Assembly: GCA_017501805.1 (NCBI GenBank)
Contig: JAFVWG010000170.1
Coordinates: forward strand, 1-18,214
Reading direction: 5' to 3'
From: Oscillospiraceae bacterium
Lineage (GTDB): Bacteria; Bacillota; Clostridia; Oscillospirales; Oscillospiraceae
DNA: 18,214 bases
Shown here: one piece after another, positions 1 to 7,153 of the stretch
Layout of the letters: the number at the start of each line of letters is the position of its first letter
How positions within the stretch are numbered: the first letter of the stretch is position 1
Translations under genes and position numbers: made by a program
The notes under the pieces: model-generated
Database searches by the model: none
Told to the model about the DNA's origin: nothing
The model's input: the letters and a program-made list of their open reading frames with translations, nothing else

Positions 1-1882
1 CCGCGCCGAACTCACTCACAACATCATCGGGGTTGATGACGTTTCCGAGCGACTTGGACATCTTCACGCTCTGGCGAAGCGCCTGATTGCCGTACTTTTC
101 GATGAGCGCCTGCTTTTCCGCTTCACTCTCGACGTTTCCAACGTAGTGCGGGTTATGACCGAGGATCATACCGTGGCTCGTGCGTCGGGCATACGGCTCC
201 TTCGTGTGGACAACACCGATGTCATAGAGGAATTTGTGCCAGAAGCGGCTGTAGAGCAGATGCAGGGTCGTGTGCTCCATACCGCCGTTGTACCAGTCAA
301 CGGGGCCCCAGTACTCCTCCGCCTCTTTGCTGACGGCTTCGGTCTTATTGTCGGGGTCCATATAGCGCAGGAAGTACCAGCTCGAACCTGCCCAGTTGGG
401 CATCGTGTCCGTCTCACGCTTGGCGGGACCGCCGCAGCAGGGGCAGGTCGTGTTGACCCAGTCGGTCATCTTGGCCAGCGGGCTTTCGCCGTCGTCGGTC
501 GGCTCGTAGCTTTCCACATTCGGCAGTTCCAGCGGAAGTTCACTTTCGGGGATTGCCTGCCATCCGCACTTCTCGCAGTAGACCAGGGGGATCGGTTCGC
601 CCCAGTAGCGCTGACGGGAGAAGACCCAGTCACGCAGCTTGAAGTTCGTCTTGAGCTTGCCGAAGCCCTGAGCCACGGCGTATTCCTTCATCGCCGGGAT
701 CGCATCCCTGACGGTCATTCCGTTCAGGAAGCCGGAGTTGACCATAACAGCGGAGTCATCCTTGGCGACGAAAGCGCACTTGCTCACATCGCCGCCGGCG
801 ACGACCTCGATGATGGGCAGACCGAATTTCGTGGCGAAATCCCAGTCACGCTGGTCGTGACCAGGAACGCCCATAACAACGCCCGTGCCGTAGCCCATCA
901 GAACGTAGTCCGAAACGAACATCGGCAGCATCTTCCCTGTCACGGGGTTGAGGATCTCAACGCCCTGCAGGCGGACGCCGGTCTTGTCCTTGTTCAGCTC
1001 GCCGCGCTCAAAGTCGGATTTGCGGGAGGCTGCTTCGCGATAGGCCTCGACCTCCGCCCAGTTGCCGATACGGTCCGACCACTCGTTGAGAAGCGGGTGC
1101 TCCGGCGAGATGACCATATAGCTCGTACCGAACAGCGTGTCGGCACGGGTCGTGTAGACCGTGACCTCGCAGTCCATATTGGTCTTGAAGGTCAGCTCGC
1201 AGCCGGTGGAACGGCCGATCCAGTTCTTCTGCTGCGCCTTGACGCGGTCGATGAAGTCCAGATCGTCCAGATCGTCGATCAGACGGTCTGCGTACTTGGT
1301 GATGCCGAGCATCCACTGGCTCTTCTCCTTCCGTACGACGGGAGCGCCGCAGCGCTCGCAGACGCCCTCGACGACCTCTTCGTTGGCGAGAACGACCTTG
1401 CAGGATGTACACCAGTTTACGGACATCGTAGCCTTGTAGGCGAGTCCGCGCTTGAAGAACTGCAGGAAGATCCACTGCGTCCACTTGTAGTATTCCGGAG
1501 AGGAGGTGTTGACGCAGCGATCCCAGTCAAAGCCGTAGCCCAGCATCTTCAGCTGGCGCGTGAAGTTCGCGATGTTGTCACGCGTGACGATCGCGGGATG
1601 GATGTGGTTCTTGATGGCGTAGTTTTCCGTCGGAAGACCGAATGCATCATAGCCGATGGGAAACAGAACATTGTAGCCCTGCATACGCTTTTTTCTCGTG
1701 ATGACGTCCATCGCGGTAAAGGGACGCGGGTGACCGACGTGGAGTCCCTGCGCGGAGGGATACGGGAACTCGATCAGACCGTAGAATTTCGGTCTCGGAT
1801 CACCGGTTACGGCTGCGTAGGGCTTGGTTTCTTCCCACTTCGCCTGCCATTTCTTTTCAATGGCGGTAAAATCATATTTCAT
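1..1882 (-). CDS. leuS: Leucine--tRNA ligase (LeuRS), 3' end beyond window
   Basis: Class I aminoacyl-tRNA synthetase that charges tRNA-Leu with leucine in the cytoplasm. The reading frame is open from ATG at 1882 to position 1, giving 627 complete codons with no stop. The HIGH motif is seen as HVGH at residues 48-51 after FPYPSAQGL. Zinc-ligand-type cysteine pairs (WCTSC, CERCG) follow. The CP1 editing domain shows TTRADTLFG near residue 245 and GHDQRDWDF near residue 340. KMSKS is at residues 607-611. Family members are about 800-860 residues, so the anticodon-binding and C-terminal domains lie outside the window. The start is backed by an AAGGTGAAG-like SD in the 18-nt gap after rsfS. That gap is too short for a T-box, so the gene is presumably read with the upstream operon. 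Confidence 0.97.
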   Translation of the reverse strand, partial: MKYDFTAIEKKWQAKWEETKPYAAVTGDPRPKFYGLIEFPYPSAQGLHVGHPRPFTAMDVITRKKRMQGYNVLFPIGYDAFGLPTENYAIKNHIHPAIVTRDNIANFTRQLKMLGYGFDWDRCVNTSSPEYYKWTQWIFLQFFKRGLAYKATMSVNWCTSCKVVLANEEVVEGVCERCGAPVVRKEKSQWMLGITKYADRLIDDLDDLDFIDRVKAQQKNWIGRSTGCELTFKTNMDCEVTVYTTRADTLFGTSYMVISPEHPLLNEWSDRIGNWAEVEAYREAASRKSDFERGELNKDKTGVRLQGVEILNPVTGKMLPMFVSDYVLMGYGTGVVMGVPGHDQRDWDFATKFGLPIIEVVAGGDVSKCAFVAKDDSAVMVNSGFLNGMTVRDAIPAMKEYAVAQGFGKLKTNFKLRDWVFSRQRYWGEPIPLVYCEKCGWQAIPESELPLELPNVESYEPTDDGESPLAKMTDWVNTTCPCCGGPAKRETDTMPNWAGSSWYFLRYMDPDNKTEAVSKEAEEYWGPVDWYNGGMEHTTLHLLYSRFWHKFLYDIGVVHTKEPYARRTSHGMILGHNPHYVGNVESEAEKQALIEKYGNQALRQSVKMSKSLGNVINPDDVVSEFGA

Positions 1883-1900
1883 AGCGCTTCACCTTGCTTT

Positions 1901-2248
1901 TTAAATTTCAGAGATATCAACGGGAACGGCATCGCTCCAGAGTCGTTCCAGATCGTAGAACTTTCGTGTTTCGTCCGTGAAAATGTGGACAACGATGCTG
2001 CCGTAATCGAGCAGGATCCACGTTCCGCCGCGGTGACCTTCGCGGCTGATGAGCGTTTCCCCGGCCTGATCCATCGCTTCCTCCACTGCGTCGCAAAGGG
2101 CGCGGATCTGCGTGCTGGAGGTGCCGGTGCAGATCAGAAAATAATCCGCAAGTGTGGAAACATCGGCGATCTTCAGAACGGTGATGTCCTTGCCCATCTT
2201 ATCGTCGAGGGCAGCTGCAGCGCGCTGCATAATTTCTTTTGTTGTCAT
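1901..2248 (-). CDS. rsfS: Ribosomal silencing factor RsfS
   Basis: Small protein of 115 residues. The RsfS family (DUF143; YbeB, Iojap) binds uL14 on the 50S subunit and blocks joining with 30S when nutrients are scarce. Diagnostic sequence is the central LADYFLICTGTSSTQI stretch, then GTWILLDYGSIVVHIF and a closing FYDLERLW. Length matches the family. ATG at 2248 is preceded by AGGAG with a 7-nt spacer. It sits 12 nt after the LCP gene and 18 nt before leuS. Position next to nadD-yqeK is the conserved Firmicutes context (B. subtilis nadD-yqeK-rsfS), with the LCP gene inserted here. Identification is from family knowledge and motifs. Confidence 0.96.
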   Translation of the reverse strand: MTTKEIMQRAAAALDDKMGKDITVLKIADVSTLADYFLICTGTSSTQIRALCDAVEEAMDQAGETLISREGHRGGTWILLDYGSIVVHIFTDETRKFYDLERLWSDAVPVDISEI

Positions 2249-2260
2249 ACGCTCTCTCCT

Positions 2261-3286
2261 TTACGGCTCGGTATGGTGTTTTATGATTTCCGTGACTTCG
2301 CTTTCGTTCAGCCGATAGCAGGCTGCATCGCCGACCCAAACAGACGTTCCGGGAAGCGTTTCCGATTCCGCGGCACTGAGGTCGCATTTGGTCAGCTCCT
2401 GTGCAAAGAACAGAAGATTTCCCAAAGAGAAGTTCGTTAAAACGTTTTTGTCGAAGATCTCGCAGTAATCGTTGATCTTGCCCAGGCTCTCAACGGAGAG
2501 GCACTTCGAGACGAGTGCGCGCAAAAAATCCTGCTGGACCTTTGTGCGCTGGATATCCGCCTGTGCATAGCTGCGATAGCGGACAAGCTGAAGGGCCTTC
2601 TTTCCGTCAAGATGATGATAGCCCTTCGGCAGATGGATATACAGATCCTGCGTCGGGTCATCGTAATGCATATCCTGCGGAACATAGAACTCAACGCCGC
2701 CGACCGTGTCCACAAGGGAGACAAAGGCGTTCAGATCCACAAGGACGTAGCCTGTCGGCAGGATGCCGAGGATATCCTCGACCTCCAGCATCAGCGCTTC
2801 CATTCCTTCCTTCCCGCCGCCGTAGGTGCCGAAGACGCTGTTGATCTTCGAAACACCGTCGATCGTTTCCACGATCGTGTCGCGCGGGATGCTGATGAGG
2901 GAAACGCGGTGCCTGTTCGTATTCAGGCAGGCAAGCATGATCGTATCTGTGCGGAACCCATCGCGATCCGTGCCCGCAAGCAGGATCGTATAGACGCCGT
3001 TCTGCTCCGTACGATTCCCCTCTTCCCGCTCGAACGGAAGCGCGGTGTCGGGATCGATGGCAGTGTCGGAGACGGGGGAATTGAGATGCACGGGAGGCCG
3101 TACATAGGCATTGATAAAGATCCCCGCCGTCAAAAGAACTGCCAGCAAAACGCCGAGGATGATCAGAAGTGCCGTTCTTCCCCTGCCGATTCCGGAGTCC
3201 TTTGATTTATTACGATCCGGCGGCATCTGCTGCCGGCGTGATTTATCAGTTCTTGCTGCGTTGTTGCTGTTGCCGAAAAGTTTCAT
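2261..3286 (-). CDS. LytR-CpsA-Psr (LCP) family cell-wall glycopolymer ligase
   Basis: Membrane-anchored LCP enzyme of 341 residues. The family transfers undecaprenyl-linked glycopolymers such as teichoic acids or capsule onto peptidoglycan at the outer membrane face. Visible layout: a basic, Asn/Arg/Lys-rich cytoplasmic tail (1-37), one membrane segment (about 38-61), then an extracellular LCP domain (about 98-265). Conserved residues are present: TDRDGFRTDTIM (107-117, Asp/Arg pair), SIPRDT (132-137), KIN (147-149), and RYRS...D..R...Q (236-251). The C-terminal 75 residues carry no motif I recognise. ATG at 3286 overlaps the nadD-yqeK stop by 4 nt (ATGA) with GAAGGA upstream, so translational coupling is likely. 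The polymer substrate cannot be told from sequence. Confidence 0.93.
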   Translation of the reverse strand: MKLFGNSNNAARTDKSRRQQMPPDRNKSKDSGIGRGRTALLIILGVLLAVLLTAGIFINAYVRPPVHLNSPVSDTAIDPDTALPFEREEGNRTEQNGVYTILLAGTDRDGFRTDTIMLACLNTNRHRVSLISIPRDTIVETIDGVSKINSVFGTYGGGKEGMEALMLEVEDILGILPTGYVLVDLNAFVSLVDTVGGVEFYVPQDMHYDDPTQDLYIHLPKGYHHLDGKKALQLVRYRSYAQADIQRTKVQQDFLRALVSKCLSVESLGKINDYCEIFDKNVLTNFSLGNLLFFAQELTKCDLSAAESETLPGTSVWVGDAACYRLNESEVTEIIKHHTEP

Positions 3287-4482
3287 AGATGCTTCCTTCC
3301 CGTTCGCAGGTAAGCCTGCGCCTCCAGCGAATAACGGTTGAGAGACCTGCCGTCGCGCCGGAGCAAATCGATCGTCATATCAATTCCGAGCAGAACCGCA
3401 GCGTCCAGATCGGTGTACGCAAGGCGGCGTAATTCCTCAACGCCGTCGAATTTGCGGTTCGGCTCTATGTAGTCTGCGATGTAGATGATCTTTTCCAAAA
3501 GCGTCATATCGGCTTTTCCGGTCGTGTGCCAGGAGATCGCGCTGCAGACCGCTTCGTTTTCACCGAAGATCTTTTCTGCGGCAGCCGCGGCGGTTTTTCC
3601 ATGGAGCAGCTTGTACTGGTCCGGCGTGTAATCGCCCACCATAATACCATAGTGCTCACACAAGCGCAACTGCTCCTGCGGACGGAGCGCCTTGGTCAGA
3701 TCATGCAGGATGCCTGCACGTTCGGCGTCGATTTCGGATACGCCGTAGAGCCGCGCAAGATCCTTTGCTGTTCGGCTGCAGCCGACCGCGTGGGCTCTTC
3801 TGTTTTCGTCGTGGAGAGAAAGCACCGTTTCTTCCAGAAGAGGATAGGCAAGATTTCGGTAATTCCCTCCCAGACCGTAAAGCGCCTCATTTCGGATGAT
3901 CTCTGCCGTGGGTGCGGGAAGATAGCTGTCACCGCAGCCGAAAAAGAGCATCCTTCGGACGGTTGTGGAGGAAAGCTCCAGCACATCGTTGCAGAACACC
4001 GTTATGCGCGCGCCGTACCTGTTCCGAAATGCTTCGGCTGTTCGGTCGATCGCTTTGCGATCGGCGGCGGACAGGTCGCTGCGTATGGCGACGCCAAGCT
4101 CTGCAAGCTGCAGGATATCTTCAAAACGATGCCATGTGTCAAAGGAAAGAAGCATATCCGTTCCTATCAGCAGATAGATCTCATCCTTCGGAAAATGTTC
4201 TTTCAGCGTCAGAAGCGTGTCGTAGGTGTAGCTCTTTCCGCCGCGTTGAAGTTCCAAATCCGAAACTTCGACACCGTCAATGCCGTCCATCGCGGCACAG
4301 AGCATCCGATAACGCGCAGCATCGTCGGGCGAGCCTGCGGGCATCTGCTTGTGCGGAGGCACAGCGGCGGGCATAACGATCAGACGGTCAAGGTCAAGCA
4401 GGCGGAGAAATTCACGCGCAGCAAACACATGACCGTTATGAACGGGGTTAAAAGAGCCGCCGAAGATGGCGATCCGAGCCAC
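3283..4482 (-). CDS. nadD: Fusion: NadD nicotinate-nucleotide adenylyltransferase + YqeK-like HD phosphohydrolase
   Basis: A 399-residue, two-domain protein. Residues 1 to about 203 are NadD, which adenylates nicotinate mononucleotide in NAD synthesis. The nucleotidyltransferase motif GGSFNPVHNGH is at 8-18, GTDMLLSFDTWHRFEDIL begins at 107, and SSTTVRR at 171-177. Residues about 208-399 are a YqeK-type HD hydrolase; that family cleaves Ap4A symmetrically to two ADP. Metal-ligand candidates are H231, H260-D261, H294, H319 and D337. Separate NadD and YqeK proteins are each near 190-200 residues, so both halves look full length. There is no stop or frameshift between them. The start is GTG at 4482, with AAAGGGTGAGG upstream in the 14-nt gap after the yhbY-like gene. 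The C-terminus overlaps the LCP start by 4 nt. Confidence 0.94.
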   Translation of the reverse strand: MARIAIFGGSFNPVHNGHVFAAREFLRLLDLDRLIVMPAAVPPHKQMPAGSPDDAARYRMLCAAMDGIDGVEVSDLELQRGGKSYTYDTLLTLKEHFPKDEIYLLIGTDMLLSFDTWHRFEDILQLAELGVAIRSDLSAADRKAIDRTAEAFRNRYGARITVFCNDVLELSSTTVRRMLFFGCGDSYLPAPTAEIIRNEALYGLGGNYRNLAYPLLEETVLSLHDENRRAHAVGCSRTAKDLARLYGVSEIDAERAGILHDLTKALRPQEQLRLCEHYGIMVGDYTPDQYKLLHGKTAAAAAEKIFGENEAVCSAISWHTTGKADMTLLEKIIYIADYIEPNRKFDGVEELRRLAYTDLDAAVLLGIDMTIDLLRRDGRSLNRYSLEAQAYLRTGRKHL

Positions 4483-4496
4483 GCGTCCTCACCCTT

Positions 4497-4940
4497 TCAG
4501 TCGTTTTCTTCCATACGTGCTTTCCGCTTTTCGATCGCAGCCTGCACGGCGGCGTTGCGGAAATATTCGTTCCGCGCCTCGCGCTGTTTTTTCAATGCCT
4601 GTCTTCTGGCGCGGATGCCGGCCTTCACCGGGTTTTTCTTCTTGCCGGATCTTGCTCCGGATTCTTTCTTCTCCTGATCGGAGTGCTTGTAAAGGACAAA
4701 TTTCGTTCCGACGACCTGCACGCCGTCCGCACCGGTCGCGGCGCAGATGGCGTCCGACACTTCGCGCGGATCGAGCATCGCCGATTCCAGAACTTTGCCC
4801 TTGATGAGTTCGTTTGCCGCAAGCTGGCACTCCGCCTCTGCGATGACGGCGTCCGTGACGCCGCCCTTTCCGACCATCAGGGTCGTGTCGAGCGTATTTG
4901 CCTTACTGCGCAGTTCCGCGCGTTCTTTACTCGTCAGAAT
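4497..4940 (-). CDS. yhbY: YhbY-type (CRM domain) RNA-binding protein, probable ATT start
   Basis: CRM/YhbY-domain protein; the family binds pre-50S ribosomal particles and helps ribosome assembly. The domain core is clear: VGKGGVTDAVI, ELIKGKVLES, DPREVSDAICAATGADGVQVVGTKFVLYK. The first in-frame ATG (4877) would begin at VGKGG and remove the conserved N-terminal helix. Reading upstream gives (ATT)LTSKERAELR, matching the usual MLTSKQRAxLR opening. Two codons above the ATT is an in-frame TGA, so only ATT (4940) or the next codon CTG (4937) can supply that N-terminus. AAGGAG lies 10 nt before ATT. With ATT the protein is 147 residues and overlaps rdgB by 14 nt. Residues after about 88 form a Lys/Arg-rich tail that many short homologues lack. 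Domain call is firm; the exact start is inferred. Confidence 0.88.
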   Translation of the reverse strand: MLTSKERAELRSKANTLDTTLMVGKGGVTDAVIAEAECQLAANELIKGKVLESAMLDPREVSDAICAATGADGVQVVGTKFVLYKHSDQEKKESGARSGKKKNPVKAGIRARRQALKKQREARNEYFRNAAVQAAIEKRKARMEEND

Positions 4941-5529
4941 AGCCGTTCATCTCCTTAAATACTTTTGCAAAGTTCCGAATTGCACAGCCACGGTGCGAGA
5001 CGGAATGCTTTTCCTCGTTGGTCAGCTCGGCAAAGGTCTTTCCAAGCGTTTCAACATAGAACAGCGGATCATAGCCGAAGCCGTTTTGTCCGCGGCTCTC
5101 GTGCAGAATGACGCCCGGGCACTCTCCGCGAACGATCAGCTTCTTTCCGTCCGGGAAAACGAGAGCGATCACGCTGACAAACTTCGCACCGCGTTTTTCA
5201 TCCGGAACATCCTTCAGCTTTTCCAGAAGGTAGTTGTTCCGCGCCGCGTCGCTGTCAAGATTGCCGAAACGATGAGAATAAACGCCGGGGGCACCGTTGA
5301 GCGCATCGACCGCAAGACCCGAGTCATCCGCAATAGCGGGAAGTCCGGTAGCCTCCATAACATACCGCGCTTTCAGCTCGGCGTTTGCTTCAAAGGTGTC
5401 GCCGTTTTCCTCCGCGCTTCCGAACACAGAAAGGTCCGTCTGCGGGATCAGATCGATGCCGAGCTCCAGAAGCGGTTCGCGCATCTCGCGAAGTTTATTC
5501 GGATTGAGGCTTGCCAATACAATTTTCAC
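4927..5529 (-). CDS. rdgB: XTP/dITP pyrophosphatase (RdgB/HAM1 family)
   Basis: House-cleaning enzyme of 200 residues that hydrolyses dITP, XTP and related deaminated purine nucleotides to monophosphates, keeping them out of nucleic acids. Family motifs are in order: ASLNPNKLREM (6-16), DTFEANAELKA (44-54), ADDSGLAVDAL (67-77, with the likely catalytic Asp69), GFGYDPLF (150-157) and SHRGCA (178-183). Length is typical. The start is GTG at 5529, overlapping the rph stop by 4 nt (GTGA) with a GGGGGAG SD just upstream. The rph-rdgB pairing is conserved in Firmicutes. The last 14 nt overlap the proposed yhbY start. Confidence 0.97.
   Translation of the reverse strand: MKIVLASLNPNKLREMREPLLELGIDLIPQTDLSVFGSAEENGDTFEANAELKARYVMEATGLPAIADDSGLAVDALNGAPGVYSHRFGNLDSDAARNNYLLEKLKDVPDEKRGAKFVSVIALVFPDGKKLIVRGECPGVILHESRGQNGFGYDPLFYVETLGKTFAELTNEEKHSVSHRGCAIRNFAKVFKEMNGYSDE
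4951..4956 (-). promoter_or_regulatory. Shine-Dalgarno site for the ATT start of yhbY
   Basis: The minus strand reads AAGGAG here, inside the 3' end of rdgB. It is 10 nt upstream of the proposed ATT start (first base 4940) and 13 nt upstream of the alternative CTG (4937). I see no comparable site at a suitable distance from the internal ATG at 4877. This supports initiation at the non-AUG codon. Confidence 0.65.
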
Positions 5530-6248
5530 AGTGCTCCCCCCAAGGCTTTTTTCTGTACTTCAAACAGCTCGCGAAGTCCCTTCTCACAGAGATCCGTCAA
5601 ACAGCGCTGTTCTTCCGCGGTAAAGGCACGACGTTCCCCTGTCCCCTGCAGTTCAATGATCTCGCAGGCGTCGTTCATCACGCAGTTGAGATCGACCATT
5701 GCACGGCTGTCCTCCTCATAGGGAAGGTCGAGCATCGGAACGTCGTCGATGATCCCCGCGGAAATGCCCGCGACAAAGGAACGGATCGGAGTTTTCGGAA
5801 GAATGCCGTTCTCCACAAGCTTTTTGCAGGCGAGCGCCATCGCAACAAAACCACCCGTAACGGAAGCCGTGCGCGTTCCGCCGTCGCCCTGCAGCACATC
5901 GCAGTCAACGGTGATCGTGCGCTCTCCGAGCAGACTCAGATCGATCGAAGCGCGAAGGCTTCTGCCGATCAGGCGCTGGATCTCGGCACTTCTGCCGCTG
6001 AGCTTCAGTTTGCTGATATCACGCTTGCTGCGGTGACGATTGGCACGCGGAAGCATCGAATACTCAGCCGTGACCCAACCGCAGCCGGGTGCGACGTGCG
6101 GAGGAGCGCCTTCCTCAACGGATGCGGCACAGAGCACCATCGTGTTTCCGCAGGTGATCAGGCAGCTTCCCTCCGCGAAACGGAGGAAGTCCGTCTGCAT
6201 GGAAACGGGACGCAGCTCGTCTGTTTTTCTGCCGTCTTTTCTGATCAT
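5526..6248 (-). CDS. rph: Ribonuclease PH
   Basis: Phosphate-dependent 3'-5' exoribonuclease that trims tRNA precursor 3' ends; the family forms a hexamer. The 240 residues match the usual 238-245. Expected residues are in place: R86 in LSGRSAEIQRLIGRSLRA, R126 in GDGGTRTASVTGG, and the acidic metal/active-site region LDLPYEEDSRAMVDLN with D180 and D186. The start MIRKDGRKTDELRPV is canonical. ATG at 6248 overlaps the ftsY stop by 4 nt (ATGA), and GGAGG lies 7 nt upstream within ftsY. The full catalytic set suggests an active enzyme. Confidence 0.97.
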   Translation of the reverse strand: MIRKDGRKTDELRPVSMQTDFLRFAEGSCLITCGNTMVLCAASVEEGAPPHVAPGCGWVTAEYSMLPRANRHRSKRDISKLKLSGRSAEIQRLIGRSLRASIDLSLLGERTITVDCDVLQGDGGTRTASVTGGFVAMALACKKLVENGILPKTPIRSFVAGISAGIIDDVPMLDLPYEEDSRAMVDLNCVMNDACEIIELQGTGERRAFTAEEQRCLTDLCEKGLRELFEVQKKALGGAL

Positions 6249-7138
6249 AACAGTGCCTCCGCAAACGAAGCGCGGTCAAAGGGCATCGGATCGTCGATCC
6301 CCTCGCCTACGCCGATGTATTTCACGGGAATGCCGAGCTCCTTTGCGATCGCCAGCACGACGCCGCCCTTCGCGGTTCCGTCGAGCTTGGTCAAAACGAT
6401 GCCTGTCACACCGACGAGATCGCGGAACTGCTTCGCCTGCACAACGCCGTTCTGACCGGTCGTTGCATCCAGAACAAGCAGCACCTCAACATCTACGTTT
6501 GGCAGCTCACGCGAGATCACGCGGCGGATCTTTTCCAGCTCCTGCATCAGATTTGCCTTGTTATGCAGTCTTCCCGCCGTGTCGCAGAGGATGACATCGC
6601 TGCCTCTCGCCTTTGCCGCAGAGATCGCGTCATAGACGACCGATGCGGGGTCGGCACCTTCATCCTGACGCACGATCTGCGTGCCGGACCGCTGTGACCA
6701 GATCTCAAGCTGATCCGCTGCAGCCGCGCGGAAGGTATCCGCTGCACAGAGCAGAACATTTTTTCCGTCCTGCTTCATCTGCTGTGCGATCTTGCCGATG
6801 GAGGTGGTCTTTCCAACGCCGTTCACACCGACAAAGAGCACAACGGACGGCTTTGACGAAAGGTTCAGTGAGCAGTCGCCCACCTCGAGCATTTCCGCGA
6901 GAATGTCGCGCAGAGCTTCTTTTGCCTCTTCGGCGGTCGACAGCTTCTTTTCACGGACAACGCTGCGCAGTGCCTCAACGGCCTCCATCGCGGAGACGGC
7001 GCCCATATCCGAAAGAATGAGTGTTTCTTCGAGCTCGTCGTAAAAATCGTCGTCAAGCTCTGTAGCGCCCTGAAACACAGCGGTGATGGAGGATGCGGTC
7101 TTTTTCAGACCGTTTTTGATCTTATCAAAGAATGACAT
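6245..7138 (-). CDS. ftsY: Signal recognition particle receptor FtsY
   Basis: SRP receptor GTPase that docks ribosome-SRP complexes at the membrane for co-translational insertion. The 297 residues contain a short N-terminal helix region, the N domain (about 25-90) and the G domain. GTPase motifs: GVNGVGKTT (104-112), DTFRAAAADQL (134-144), DTAGR (186-190), TKLDGTAKGG (250-259). There is no long acidic A domain; only an amphipathic MSFFDKIKNGLKKT leader would contact the membrane, as in many Firmicutes. ATG at 7138 follows smc by 15 nt and has a GGGAGA SD. The smc-ftsY order is conserved in the phylum, but ylxM-ffh, which often follows ftsY, is replaced here by rph. Confidence 0.98.
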   Translation of the reverse strand: MSFFDKIKNGLKKTASSITAVFQGATELDDDFYDELEETLILSDMGAVSAMEAVEALRSVVREKKLSTAEEAKEALRDILAEMLEVGDCSLNLSSKPSVVLFVGVNGVGKTTSIGKIAQQMKQDGKNVLLCAADTFRAAAADQLEIWSQRSGTQIVRQDEGADPASVVYDAISAAKARGSDVILCDTAGRLHNKANLMQELEKIRRVISRELPNVDVEVLLVLDATTGQNGVVQAKQFRDLVGVTGIVLTKLDGTAKGGVVLAIAKELGIPVKYIGVGEGIDDPMPFDRASFAEALL

Positions 7139-7153
7139 TGCTTATCTCCCGAT

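Noticed and set aside
1883..1900. T-box riboswitch before leuS
   Set aside because: Only 18 nt separate rsfS and leuS, which is just enough for the SD. No room for a T-box.
146..2440. 764-codon plus-strand open frame across leuS, rsfS and the LCP gene
   Set aside because: It runs opposite three clearly identified genes and crosses their boundaries. Its translation has no recognisable domain, and I see no SD at its start. Long antisense frames are expected in GC-rich DNA where reverse-complement stop codons are avoided by codon bias.
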